From: Cadophora sp. MPI-SDFR-AT-0126
Taxonomy: Eukaryota; Ascomycota; Leotiomycetes; Helotiales; Ploettnerulaceae
Assembly: GCA_020747065.1 (NCBI GenBank)
Contig: JAGMVK010000009.1
Location: forward strand, 1,798,001 to 1,862,000
DNA: 64,000 bases
Reading direction: 5' to 3'
The stretch's first letter is position 1, and each line of letters begins with the position of its first letter. Made by a program: the position numbers and the translations under genes. The notes beneath the pieces were generated by a model. It searched no databases. It saw only the letters and a program-made list of their open reading frames with translations, and was not told the DNA's origin. Below, piece after piece: positions 11,457 through 23,051 of this stretch.

Positions 11457-13196
11457 ATGGAGGAAATACGACAAGCAAGCAAGATTCTGACCCCGCATTG
11501 GGGCTTGCCAGCGACGCCAAGTCAGAATAAGAGGCAACGTGTTGACAAGGGTACTTCTTTTTCTCCTCCGCCATGGGCAACAACACTCGAGCCTGAACAC
11601 CGAGCCAAGCGAGCGAAGAGTTTCCCTTTGCCATTGGCTATTCCAAGAAAAAGAGACAGTACAGGGGATCAGAATGGACATAAGAATGGGAACGAGATTG
11701 AGAGTCCAGGGAAGGGATTTTTCTGGATCGCAACACACGACCGGGAAGAGATGGACGTCGATATTTGCACTTACCAATAATGTCGACATGCCGCGATATC
11801 TATGCCGAGACACAACAGGTGCTTTACAGAGAGAATGCGATTTTCATCCACTCAGAGGACATCTACCACCTGGAAGGACAATGGCCAAACATTCGACTGT
11901 TCCCGGGACTGAAGATACCAAAGAAGAATATCTGGCGACACAATCCATTAGGGGGTGTTAGAAAGCTGGTGATACACCCAAGTGTGGAGAATTATTTGGT
12001 CCCGATGTACGATTCGCCTGTCTTGGATGGCTACATGGAGCCTCATGTCTTTGCTCGGTTCCAGCATATCAGTTTGTTGATGGAAGGCCAGTACTGGTCT
12101 CTTTGTTCTCTCGATGACTTGAAAGTGAAACCGGAGACCTTCGGTTTAGCTTGAAGTCCTTCCCGGTTTCGTGTTGCCAGTAACGCAGCGCTAACACGTC
12201 GAATAGTTTCGGAAGTCAACTTCGGCGGAATGACATTAATTCCTGGGACGCCAACAATTGACTCGATGTTCATCGACGAATCTGACGAGATGAAGGCGCA
12301 CTTCTTGATCTTCATGGGAAGGTCGACATCGTGCGGACCCTCGGTCGAATTCTTCAAAACTCCCCACATATCCATCACTTGACCGTAGCAATCCAGATAA
12401 GAGGCCTGCCGTTTATCCTCTCAGTCTAGGGACGTCTCTAGACTTGGAACAGGCAATTGTCATCGCCTTAGAACGGCTAGGGAAACAATTCAAGGATTAT
12501 CAGAGCTTTAAGCCTTTGATGGACTTGACGAACATCCAAAGGTTCAGCCCGACAATGTGCTTCTTCCACGGGAGGAAACCCCACACGACACATGGTCCGT
12601 CTTCATCGATGGTCAAGACGCTAGATGAATGGAAGGAGGCGGAGGGGCAGTGGAAGTCGCCTCTCGTCAAGAAGCGGCTTCAAAATCTCCATTATGCCAC
12701 TGAATGTCAGAGAAGAGCTTTCGCTAAATATGTCATGCCATCCGCAGCGAAATATTATGGACTAGAAGTGAAGAAGCTGCGGAGCATGGTGAAGGATGAG
12801 AAATATGGTGAATCGGAGTACGCTGTTCAAGATAGATCTGGGCTGGGGTGCAGCGAGCTTGGTTCAGCCGAGGCTGAGATGCTTGGCAGTCGCGGACGCG
12901 TCCCGCTCGAGTCTGAATTGTCAACACAACCACCTCCTCCTTCATCAATGCTCTCTCCTTTCCCTGATCTTGACTTATGCCCTTGCGATAGACATTTGGT
13001 TCTATCGCCAGTACTCTCCCCTTCGCCTTGCCCCGATCCATGTCACTGCGACGACTGTTTTGTCCATCCTGTTGCTATACCGCTGCCTTGTGAGGAGGAC
13101 TGCAAAAGGAGGGCCGAGAAGGAGAGGGACAAGAAGCAGCAAGAGGAGCAGGAAGACAAGAAAGAGCATAGGGAATATGCGCAGACAAGAACCTGA
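11457..13196 (+). pseudogene. Decayed F-box-like (2EXR/DUF7730-type) gene
   Basis: Coding-like pieces lie in at least three frames. A Lys/Ser-rich N terminus starts at ATG 11457 and ends at TAA 11778. A second frame (11765-12154) carries the family hallmark STCRDIYAETQQVLYRENA, then ends at TGA 12152. Downstream in that frame VNFGGMTLIPGTP continues. It is then replaced by a third frame near 12310 (VRTLGRILQNSPHIHHL), and the tail 12444-13196 is in another frame and becomes a Pro/Cys-rich then Glu/Lys-rich low-complexity end. Large orphan families of fungal F-box-like proteins share the CRxIYxE...LY block. No donor/acceptor set that I can find joins these pieces, so I call it a pseudogene. 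Functional role in life would have been substrate recognition for ubiquitin ligases, but no clear F-box survives. Confidence 0.55.
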
Positions 13197-14436
13197 TAAC
13201 CACAATACGAGAATGTTTCGACAAGATGATAGCCTTTCTCTCATTGCTTTGACAGCTCCTTTTATAGTTGGGCGACATCCAGTTGTTTCAATAGTGCATG
13301 AATGAAATGGCATCTGCTATTTACTTTCTCCCCATCACAGGTCTGTCGCTTGCCTTTATCACTCTACTTTGCTTTATTGATTAGTGCTATCATACTGACA
13401 GTATATCAGAGCTACAGAACTATCCATTTCCGTCCCCGAGAAACCGTCATACTACCCGCAGCCAAATTTTCGGCCGCGTACCGTCATTGAGATACACGAG
13501 TATACGAGCAGGCCAGTACGATCTCTGCAGACGATTATTTTAAATGCCGAAAAGACAATGGATCTAAGAGGCAGAAGGGAAGAGTGGTATACGAAGGTGA
13601 CGAGCCCATACTGTTTAAGTGAATCATCTACGTCGGGGATTAGACTGGACCTGGGCATGTCTTATGAGCTACCAGCCAACTACGTACGACGACGGCAGAT
13701 GGGTTGATGAAAGGGACGGCATTTCGAGTATGTCTAAGTGGATGTACTCCGGATCCACCATCCTGCGGCAAGTTGCCCTTTTCATTCCGTCCAATGCAAC
13801 GAAGTATGCATGGATATTCCTTCACTCGCAGCAAGGTATCCACAGGTAGCTACTATCGCATGTCAGTGTTGTTTCCATGCGATGTGACCTCTAGTTTACC
13901 TCACTGATTTCTTCCAAAGCTTTTGTATCTGGGAACTTTCTGTTTTCTCTGTTGATTGTACTCAAGCGTGCATGGCTCTTCACCCTGGCCAACGCCACAA
14001 AAATACTCATGGAAATCAAGATTCGTCGCCTCGCTCTTTCCTGGACATCGGATCCTTCGGATTTTTCAAAGCGTACCTGCCTAGCCTTGCATGATATTCC
14101 CTCTCTTTCCTCCCGTTACATTTCAATTTCTTCATCCCGACTATTTCCTTTTGGAAGACACCAATCCAGCATACTTACCATCCACGATAACTGATCGGCC
14201 TCCTGCAACGCGATCAATGGAACAATTCTCAACCAACGGCTCCTCAAATCTTTAAGCATTCTTTACGCAACTCTGAGTCGACAGTAACAGATCCAACCCT
14301 CCTACAGCACAAGGCTCGAACCCCTTCAAGGATCCACTCAATCTCGCCAACCAGTAGTCCCAACAGCTCTGACTACCCGCCGAAACAGCCCTCGATATCC
14401 CGATTAGAATTTCTACTCAACGCCATAGCAGTGCCA
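13197..14436. other. Spacer; the right part may be 5' coding of the next locus
   Basis: No independent gene is seen. From about 14196 the frame of the next pseudogene is open and Ser/Pro-rich (for example TPSRIHSISPTSSPNSSDYP) with no in-frame ATG before 14437, so its original start may lie upstream and be lost or spliced. Confidence 0.4.
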
Positions 14437-15609
14437 ATGGATCCGGTCCTCCCCTCAAACGAGATCTCGGACTCTGGAACGTCAGCCACACGTCAATCCA
14501 GCCCCGTTATATCAGATCCGAGCATTCCACCTGATGGGAATGAGTGCCACTTTCTCAAGCACCCAACAGGTAAGGGGCCTGTCAATTCCCCACTTTCAAA
14601 ATTTGACAGCCATTGAACAGAGCTTCGCGATATGATCTACTGATATCTTCTGATACCCGAGACCTCTGGCAAAGTCAATCTCCATCGCAGCCTCCGAGTC
14701 CGAAGATCACAGATTATACACACAGCGATCCTCTTCGCCAACAAGCGGGTCAACGAAGAAGCGGTTTGCGTCTTATACAAAGAGACTATCATCTGTCTCA
14801 CTGCCAGAGATCTTTTGTGCTTGGACAGCGCGGAAACTCTTGAGGCATATCGACAGCGGTTTTGGCACAGCATGCACCCTCTTTATTACCATCGGACTTC
14901 CATCCTGCGGAATGGGGATAATGTACTGATAGAAGGCCCGCTGGTGAAGTATCGAGATGGCCCGAAAGACTTGCCATTGATGAAGGGCCTCATTGATCCG
15001 TCTGTATTTAACCGGTATGAAAAAGTCCACATAGCACTGGGTTACACACAGTTCGGGTTAAATTTCGACAAGCCATCCCCTAAGCAAATAGCTCTCCGTC
15101 TTCACGAATTGGAGGCAGAGTACGACATCTTCGAGTTCCGGCACCAAGAGGTGCTTGACTTTCTCAGGGACATAAAGACGTTTGAAATCCTTGTCAGAGT
15201 TCTCTCGCGATTACCGAAACTTAAGTTACTATCCCTCGATGTTTCTGTCTTGATATGGGGTTTTGGCTCTACTCTAATCAGATATCAGCAGGACCATACA
15301 GGACTCAGGAAAATGCTCATGGTTCTCAGATCAATGCAAGCCCTGGAGTATGCGACTCACTGGTTCGCGCACTTATTGGATTTGTCTAATGTGGAAGCAT
15401 TCACAATGAAGCTATATTGTTGGGCCAATGAGAATGGTCAGCAGTGTGATGAAGCAGCTGCAGCATTTGATGTACCGCCGATAGTGGCCCAGAGACTTGA
15501 ACTTCTGAAGACAATCATCAAAGGACGCTATGTGGCACCAGTGGAAGAGGAAGTTAAAAACATCGCGCCCAACGATAACGAAACTGCGGTATCCGGCGTC
15601 ACCCAGTGA
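14437..15609 (+). pseudogene. F-box-like fungal gene with premature TGA
   Basis: Exon 1 is 14437-14569 and exon 2 is 14621-15609. The 51-bp intron (GTAAGG...GAACAG) joins CAC-CCA-ACA-G to AG-CTT, giving ELRDMIY. That is the start of the LPxELRxxIYxxLL box of DUF7730/F-box-like fungal proteins. Directly after it comes TGA at 14641-14643. The frame then goes on for over 300 codons with the expected second half (ILFANKRVNEEAVCVLYKETI, then a long helical C-terminal region). A CGA-to-TGA change would explain the stop. The remaining 264-residue stretch from 14815 could in principle be translated alone. No other lesion is visible, so this is a young pseudogene or a base error. It is related in type to the locus at 11457. 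Confidence 0.6.
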
Positions 15610-17072
15610 ATTTGGTACTTTGATTTCCTGACTCTTGTCGGAGGGAGGAGCTGATGCTATGATTGAGGATAGTGCGAAGTTTGAGGTGATGTCGGTCCAA
15701 CGACATTCGGAATTCGTTTTGGTGCGTGGTGCATTATCTTATACAGCTTTCAGCAGAACAACAGTACATGCTGGAACATATGAAGCATAGAAGTCTTAGT
15801 GAAACATGCTTGTACCTTCGTATTTGTTCAGTGCTCGGGGGATGCGCAGAGATCCCCGTGAAATATAGTGCGGTGCTCACTTCTTAACTTCCGAATTTCA
15901 AATTCAACCTTCCCATCACCGTTGCCCCGAGAGTAAAAGTACTCACGATGCGAGGAAGCTGGTGAACTTTTACCCGCGCGGCTTAGTTCAATAATCTCCG
16001 TTGGATACGATGCTTGCAGTGTGCTCTGCGGATTGTGGGTGGTTGGGTGTGCTTGAAAGGTGGAGGGGGGTTTCAGGGCCATGCCGGGGTAGTCGACGAC
16101 TCAGGTCACGGCCGTGACTCGCGCAATGGAGACCCGCGAATGATTCGGACCCAGACACGGGATTTTGCCAAGTGGAGGACAAGAAACTTGGCAGCTCTTT
16201 CAAGCCTCTTTCGCCGAAGTCTTGACAAGACAAGCAATGCCACGCCCGTCAAGAGAGAGCCTCATCGCAACTGCTTAACTTTGTCCGACTCCGATATCAA
16301 CGTCGGAATTCAGTATATGCGCCTTCTCGTTGGCAATTTGCCAAATCGCGGACATGTTCAAAATTTGCTTCGGCTTACCCCCATTTATCAGAGATTTCTG
16401 TGGTATCCACTTTTCACCGTGCCACCAAGAACATGTTGGAGTCCTCACTCCCCAAAGAAATGTCCCCGGGGGATTGGAGTCTCCAGAAGCATTCGAAACA
16501 AATGAGAATTAGCTCATCTACGGTCTCGGTCTGTTTGCCGTCTGCTATCAACAAAGCGGAGCGGTCTTCGCGCCGTCATCCACATGGTCTCTCTGTGAGG
16601 CGGACGGACCGACTTCAAGTGGAGCAATAATGGATCTTCCAAACTTTTTCTTTGCAACGCAGATTCGCGGACAGATAGACAGTGGATATCCTAGAAGGGC
16701 TGAAGGGGTTATGTGAACTTTGTTGAGGGGTATTTATGCCGGACCTGTCAGACTTCTGTCAGTCTGGGTTTTGCCACCCTGGTTCGGAAGTTGGCCGGCT
16801 GACAGGCAGAAGCTGGAGGCTCCAGTTGTAAATGCCTCACCGCATATTCGTCGTTGAAAATACTAGCGGAGATACCAGGGGAGAGCCGCTATGTGTGCAA
16901 GGAGTGCTTGATATGCTCCAGGCGGAGAGGGGTAGTGATGTTGTTTGAGTGAGTCTTTGGTGGGGTAATTTGCGAAGTTGGTGCAAAGATTTGCTTTAAG
17001 GTCCGTCCTTCCCTCTTGATCCTCCGAATGCCTCTCTCTTCTGTCCCTGTCTGAAAGTCGCGTAAGAAAATC
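15610..17072. other. Intergenic/promoter region of the sugar transporter
   Basis: About 1.46 kb. Open frames at 16014-16505 (plus) and 15988-16233 (minus) have no domain and read as chance. The right part is the upstream region of the plus-strand transporter beginning at 17073. Confidence 0.5.
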
Positions 17073-18969
17073 ATGCCTCTTCGTGGCCATAAATTGTCTG
17101 TTGCTCAAATCGGTTTGGTTGTCGCTCCCAGCTTCGTCCTCTTCGGTTACAATCAAGCTGGTGTTGGAGGACTTCTTTCCGTACGTTGATAACTAGACCG
17201 GTATTCTCTCATCGGCAAGGCAGAGAACGAACCAACTGACCTCTACAGCTACCAAATTGGACAAAAACATTCCCTGAGATTGATACTACCAACACCACAG
17301 GTGCTGTCAAGTCTCACAATGCCACTATTCAGGGAACAGTAGTCGCAACCTTCGTTCTGGGAGCACTTGCTGGATCTTTGGCTTGTATGAAGATTGGAAA
17401 CATTCTCGGTCGCCGCAAGAGTATCTTCCTGGCTGCCACACTTACACTCATCGGTGAGGCGCTGTGCACATCTTCATTCGGACTTGCGCAATTCATCGTT
17501 GGCCGCACGATTATTGGGATTGGCATCGGCATTCTTAGTGCGACTGTTCCCGTTTGGCAAGCTGAGTGCAGTTCAGCTGCGAACCGTGGAAAGCATGTTG
17601 TGCTTGATGGGCTGTTCATGACGTGAGTCCTCACTTTTCGTGATCATCGAGTTCGCTGACGGAGTGCAGATTGGGATACACCCTCGAATCATGGATCAAT
17701 CTGGGAGCATCGCAAATTAAATCAGGACCAAACATTTCGGCATCATGGAGAATGCCCCTCGGGATCCCACTTGCACTCTCGCTGGTGCTGATGGGCACCA
17801 TTTTCACCATGCCCGAATCCCCACGATGGCTCATCAGCATGAACCGCGTTGAAGAAGCTCGCACGATCCTAGCTAATCTCAAAGATACCTCGGAGAATGA
17901 CACAATCATCACTGCTGAGATCGAAGGCATCCAGTATTCACTCGAGGAGTCAATCGTCAAGAAAGCAAGCATCAAAGATATGTTCACCATGGGACCAGAA
18001 AAACTCTTCTACCGCTTCTGTCTTTGTATCCTCCTCCAGTTCTATCAACAGATGTCGGGAAGCAATCTTATCTCAGTCTATGCTCCAGTAATTTTCCAAC
18101 AGAACCTAGGTCTTGATGGACAGACCTCCAGAATTCTGTCGGGTGGAACTTTGACGTGGAAGTTCTTGTCGAGTTTTGTCGCTTTTTTCACCATCGATCG
18201 GTTCGGACGAAGAGCACTGTTTATGTTCAGTGGTGTTGGGTAAGTTGCCATCTATTTATAAAAAGAATCAAACTGATAAAGAGTAGAATGGGCAGCTGTA
18301 TGTTGGCTCTAGCTATTGCTACTTCCTTCCCAAAGTCAGACAAGTCAGCAGGCATCGCTAGTGTGTTTTTTGTTTTCGCTGTGAGTAGTCCGCAGCCGAG
18401 CCTTGGCAATATTGACTGACCACCACTTCCACAGTTCAATTTCTTCGTCCCAATTGGTTTCCTCGGTGCCAATTTTCTGTATTGTGCTGAAGTTGCGCCT
18501 GTGAAACTTCGCGTCAGTATGGCCGCCATCTCTACAGCTAACCACTGGCTGTGGTACGTTCCATTCCTTCTGAACCCCGGCCCCAAGCATCTTATCTAAC
18601 AAATAATCCAGGAACTTCGTTGTCGTGATGGCAACACCAGTAGCAATCGCCTCCATCGGCAACTACTACTTCGTCCTCTTCTGCGTAATCAGTTTCTGCA
18701 TCCCACTCTCCGTCTACTTCTTCTACCCCGAGACCATGGGCCAGAGTCTCGAGCAGATCGATGCCGTGTTCCGCGATAACCGGACCCCGCTTGCTATTGT
18801 GCGCGCGAGTAAGTTGATGGCGAAGGGTGATGTGGACGCGATTTTGAGGGAGAAGCAGGAGGAGAAGATGGTGGAGAATGTTGTCGTGGGGGGGGGGGGG
18901 GGGGGGGTGAGAAGGAGAGCGTTTAGTTTGAACTCCAGGGGGAGAGAGAATGTACGAGATGTTTTATAG
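17073..18969 (+). CDS. MFS sugar/hexose-type transporter
   Basis: Six exons: 17073-17180, 17249-17622, 17670-18239, 18287-18380, 18435-18553 and 18612-18969, giving 540 residues, normal for the family. All introns have GT..AG ends. It is a plasma-membrane sugar porter of the major facilitator superfamily with about 12 TM helices. Signatures: GRRKSIF after TM2, GRTIIGIGIGIL in TM4, PESPRWL at the end of the first half, FYQQMSGSNLISVYAP in TM7, DRFGRRALF, and PETMGQSLEQID at the C-terminal end. The closest type is the fungal hexose/lactose permease group; the exact sugar cannot be told. A run of about 16 G near 18892 encodes a poly-Gly tract just before the C terminus, so slippage there would alter the tail. 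The stop codon overlaps the end of the convergent gene on the other strand. Confidence 0.88.
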
Positions 18970-21050
18970 AAAGATATGTTGTTTTTGCTTTGCTTTGCTT
19001 TTTTTTTTTTTTTTTTTTTGGCTACGTGAGTAAGAACTTAGGTGCAATTTTCCCTTAGTCGCCCAGTACAATATTTGAGAATCATAGCATTCTTCTTTGA
19101 TAGACTGCCCCTGCGAATTCCAACTTTGATTTTTGCTACGTAATGTATATCTGCGCAACCTTCCCCAGCCTCTCAACCATGCCATTACAGTAGCTATAAT
19201 ACATACAGAGAGTGCACACCCCGCGAGCACGATGTACGCCAGAAGACTGCTATGTCCAATGCGCAGAGTGAACCTCATCAACGCTGGGTAAATATCGGTA
19301 TCTGGCTCCACGACATGAAACAAGTTGGCGATATCAACTCTGAGTGTCCGATAAAGAACAGAGTTATCTATTTGTTCTAAGAGTAGCCGTCGAAGGTCGA
19401 TCAATTCCTTTGCTTGGCAATAATAGATAGGAATAGCGAGGAGAGACTGAAGTCCAATCATAGCTCGTCTCTTGGCTCGTCTGTCGTTTATTTTTGCCAG
19501 GCCTTGGAAGTACTGCCAGATTGTGAGAGGCTCAGTTGGTCGATTGGAAATGATGCCTAGTTGTGCGAGTATCGATCCGTAAGTGGTATTTGGGTTGGAG
19601 GGGTTAAAGAGGATGTTGAAAACTTGCAAAAGCTGTGGTGCGTTAATGTTGACAGGCGTCAGTGTTGTGTTAGGAAACTTGTGTGACATAATCGTGCCGT
19701 TCAGACCATTGTACACGACATCTGCTGGGCGCGAGTACGTGGACAGTATGGTGCCCCAACCTCCCTCGAGTGGCCAGGTTGCGTTGTTGAGACAGCTTAG
19801 ATTTCCGGCAAGGGACTTTGGGCAGAGTGTCAAGGCTGCAGACGCATTAGAGGATGAGTCTTGAACTACGAGATGGAATACGTACATGCTGCAATTTGTT
19901 GAAGGCCAACATCTCTCAAACACAACTGATATGCTCCAAGTGCATACCCATATCGTGCGCAATCGGCTTGTTGGTTAAATACTACCGACTCATTTTCTTG
20001 GAATTCAAAGAAATAGCCATATTGATTCTTCGCAAGGATATGCTGGATATCTCTGTCTCCAAGGATATCTTTATCCACTAAGAATGTGGGGTCAAGTTGC
20101 TCAATACCGCCGGGTATGAAGTACTTCGTATGACAAATGATCTCAGAATTGTTTCCGTGAGTATTCGAACATGCCTTCCGGTCTGCATCAGTGCTCACGT
20201 CGCTGACCAGATGTGGATCAGAGATGAAGTCTTTAAATCGGGTGCCGAAAACTGCATCCGCCATTGGTTGAAGCAGTGGTGCTAGGGAGGAATCGAAAGC
20301 CCCCACACCATAGCCACGGGATACAGACACAGAGGCGTTCTGGTAGAAGATCGGAATGGCCTCAACATCTCCTATACAAACATCAGAAGCAAACTCTCAT
20401 AGTTGAATAGTGTATTTACTCATAATCACTATTCCCAGAATCGGAATGATAGCCATCGAAACAGCCTTCAGCGCACTCCATACCCTCGTTTGAAGCCTAC
20501 CGTAATCCCACCTGAACATGATTTCAGCATGTCCAAGAAGACCTGTTCTGGGATGGAGAGCCAACGCGCTCAGGAGATCAAGTCCCGCATGACGCGCAAT
20601 GAGCATTCCATGTATCAAGTCAGTAGCTTGTGAAATAGATGCACTCAGGAAAAAGTTTGCCGTCGAAGATAGAATAGCAAGTACTCGAAGTGCTTTGGCT
20701 GGAGTTCCACCGAATAGCGAGTGACGGGAGACAAGTTCGGGATGCCATGCATAGAGAGTCGTGAGAATGTAAAATGTGAAAGCAAGGATCAGAGTTGTCC
20801 ACGAGAGCACTCGGTGGGCGAGGACTCGTCTTGTCCCAGGATATTTTCAACCAACCTGTGCTCCACTTGATGTGTCACCATCTATCAACAGTAAATCCTC
20901 ATCTGTCTTCTTCTTGGGCGATTTAAGAGAATCTGACAGAGGGGCGTTGACCACATGTATGTCAACTTTGGACCCTGGTTTGAAAGCCCGAGGCGGTCGC
21001 CTAATCAACCTGTCGTCTGCCACCTGAAACTCATCCCGTCTACCACCCAT
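18964..21050 (-). CDS. Glycosylated multi-pass membrane protein, unknown function (in-frame TGA)
   Basis: Exons 21050-20420, 20371-19886 and 19835-18964. The 50-bp intron 19885-19836 (GTACGT...CTGCAG) restores a continuous LQQIAASLTLCPKS block. About 660 codons: a cytosolic N terminus, three TM helices (about TTLILAFTFYILTTLYA, a second near LRVLAILSSTANFFLSA, a third AVSMAIIPILGIVIMS), a roughly 300-residue extracellular region rich in Cys and N-glycosylation sites, then one TM helix (AYIVLAGCALSVCIIATVMA) and a basic tail. This is a common but uncharacterised fungal architecture. TGA at 20847-20849 interrupts the frame between residues GAQVG and KYPGTRR; either a nonsense change (TGG or CGA to TGA), a missed intron, or an error. 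The extreme C terminus is poly-Lys from a run of about 19 A. The first 46 bp overlap the 3' end of the upstream gene. Confidence 0.6.
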
Positions 21051-22452
21051 CCTACCCAGTGACGCAGAGATGGTGGTTGGATATCCACCACTTCGTTTTC
21101 TAAACCTTGTCCTGGTCGTAGTTGTGTAGCTGACTTTACCCTTCCGGAAGCCGTTGTAGCATATGCGTAGATTTCGTCTTCAGTGGGCAGTGTGACTTGA
21201 GTCGCTCCACACTGGATTCGAATATCTTCGAAAACGATTCGGGCCAGTACTAGGTAGGCAAGCCCCGTTCCAGCTTTACCGGCAACTATGTGTCCATAAA
21301 GAGATTGGCCCGTCGCATCTAGCACCCAACTACCACAATCTCCCTGCGCTGCGTACGTGAGGTGAGAACGCCACTACTGTTGATTAGAGAGGGGCTTGAC
21401 TCACCAATATCGCGCTCCAACATCACCGCCCACATGCGTTGAAATTTCCCGGTCCCAGGGAGAGCTACAAGTGAGTAGTCTCCAAGCAGCATACCTCTTT
21501 CCTCACCAAGTCGACCTCTAACCAGAACTTCGGCACTGCCCGAAACATCCTGTATCACTGTTGTTGGGTACTTACTCACACAACTTGATTTCTTAAGAGG
21601 CATATCACCTCGGGTACGATCAGGGACAAATATTGCCCAGTCCATGTCTTTTGTATTTGCGTTGGGCTTGTGCCGTTTGCGATGTAGCACGCCAAGCCGC
21701 TCCACACCAACACCGTAGATGACAGGGCTCGGAGATGGATGGGGAGTGTCTACGAAACGCATAAGGGCCACAGCATCAGAATTTCGTAATTTGGGATGCG
21801 ACTCACTTTTGGATTCCGTGTCCTCGATCTCGAACACGTGCGCCACGGTCTGATAATAAAGTGTTCCATCGATAGCAATCAGTCCTCCCAGTGTACAGGT
21901 AGCTGATCCAATCTGAATTGATTCTCCGCCGAGGTCGAGAAAGGAAGGTCCTAGACCAAGCAAATTTTTACCAAGGCTCTGTTTTCCTTCAGATGAGGCT
22001 AAGGATATTACGCCACTGCTCTGAAGTGATGCGGTCCCTGCAAATGAGCCTGGAGAGCTGCTGTGATAGTCAATTCCGATGCCACGAGGGTCGATCTTGA
22101 AATCGTGATATTCTATTATGCTTTTCGCGTTACGCCTGACCGTCTTGCTAAGACACGAGAAGATGATTGCTGGCTGGGCGCAATTTACAGATCGTCCGTA
22201 CATAAATGGGTCGAAAACGCATCCAGGGGACATTGGTTCACCTCTCCAGAATTCTGAACTACGGAGTTCGAGCAATTCTTCCAGTTGCAACATTGCCAAT
22301 CCCAAGCAAGATTTCGCCGGTTCTCGCGCCGGCCAACATGTCCTTGTCGAGAAAGGACTCAGGAAGCTCCACTGTAATTTTATACAGGTACTCTCATCAA
22401 TTGAATCTCGTCTGTGCGGGTCCGTCCATCGTGGCAGCCCCAGCCTCACCAT
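21005..22452 (-). CDS. Fungal protein with GDCGSWV serine-protease-like domain (frame breaks)
   Basis: Two exons: 22452-21405 and 21348-21005. The 56-bp intron has donor GTGAGT and acceptor ACGCAG and joins LERDI to AQGDCGSWV. GDCGSWV plus the following LDATGQSLYGHIVAG is the block around the nucleophile position of trypsin-fold domains (GDSG), found in an orphan fungal family. Here Ser is replaced by Cys at the usual position, so catalysis is doubtful. Upstream the annotated frame is open, but between about 22382 and 22270 the family-like text (VELPESFLDKDMLAGARTG) is in another frame, and the original frame returns at FDPFMYGRSV. That points to two compensating indels or cryptic introns. 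The start at 22452 (MVRLGLPRW) was chosen because the upstream extension to 22641 looks non-coding. The gene's 3' end overlaps the next gene on the same strand. Confidence 0.5.
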
Positions 22453-23051
22453 GGTTGAAGGAAGCCAAGACTGATGTGCGGAACACTTCGATAAAATAGA
22501 CTGAAAGTAATATAATGGTTGGTACAGCATGGGATGCTTGGTGGAGCACAATTGCCAGAAATCAAGTTGAGAGATCAATGTTGGAGTGTTTCGTGGCGAA
22601 CAGTGGTCAAAGGAACCCTTTTTGAGCTGCTGCATGTGCAAAAGTTGACCTTCCGCACGACTAGTCCATCTGGTTTATGGTTTACGCCCTCGAAATGCCC
22701 TGTTTTGCTGCCATTGCGCGAGTCTGCCTTGGAATCTGCTAATGCAGCCACTTGCATGTTGCACGCTCTCAAAAGATATCATTGGCGAAGCTCTGCACAG
22801 CCCAGCCAGTGACCGTTCCCCATCAGGTTGAACTGTCTCCTGATAGGCTGAAGGGTGTGCTTAACTGTCACCGAGAGGCGGCTGAGCTTTGCTTCACAGG
22901 ATGTGCCCCAAAAACTAATTAGTGAAAGGCCATTTGATAAGGCATACGACCGGGTAATCGTATTTCTGAAATATACCAATCTTTGGGCTGCCTTTGAAAT
23001 ACGACAGACGGCCACCTAGCCACGAGAATCACTGGCTTTCCTATATCAGCT

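Noticed and set aside
16014..16505. 163-codon plus-strand ORF upstream of the sugar transporter
   Set aside because: Arg/Cys-rich composition typical of chance frames; no domain; lies in the transporter's promoter region.
22453..22641. N-terminal extension of the GDCGSWV protein
   Set aside because: No ATG in good context and composition unlike coding sequence; MVRLGLPRW at 22452 is the better start.
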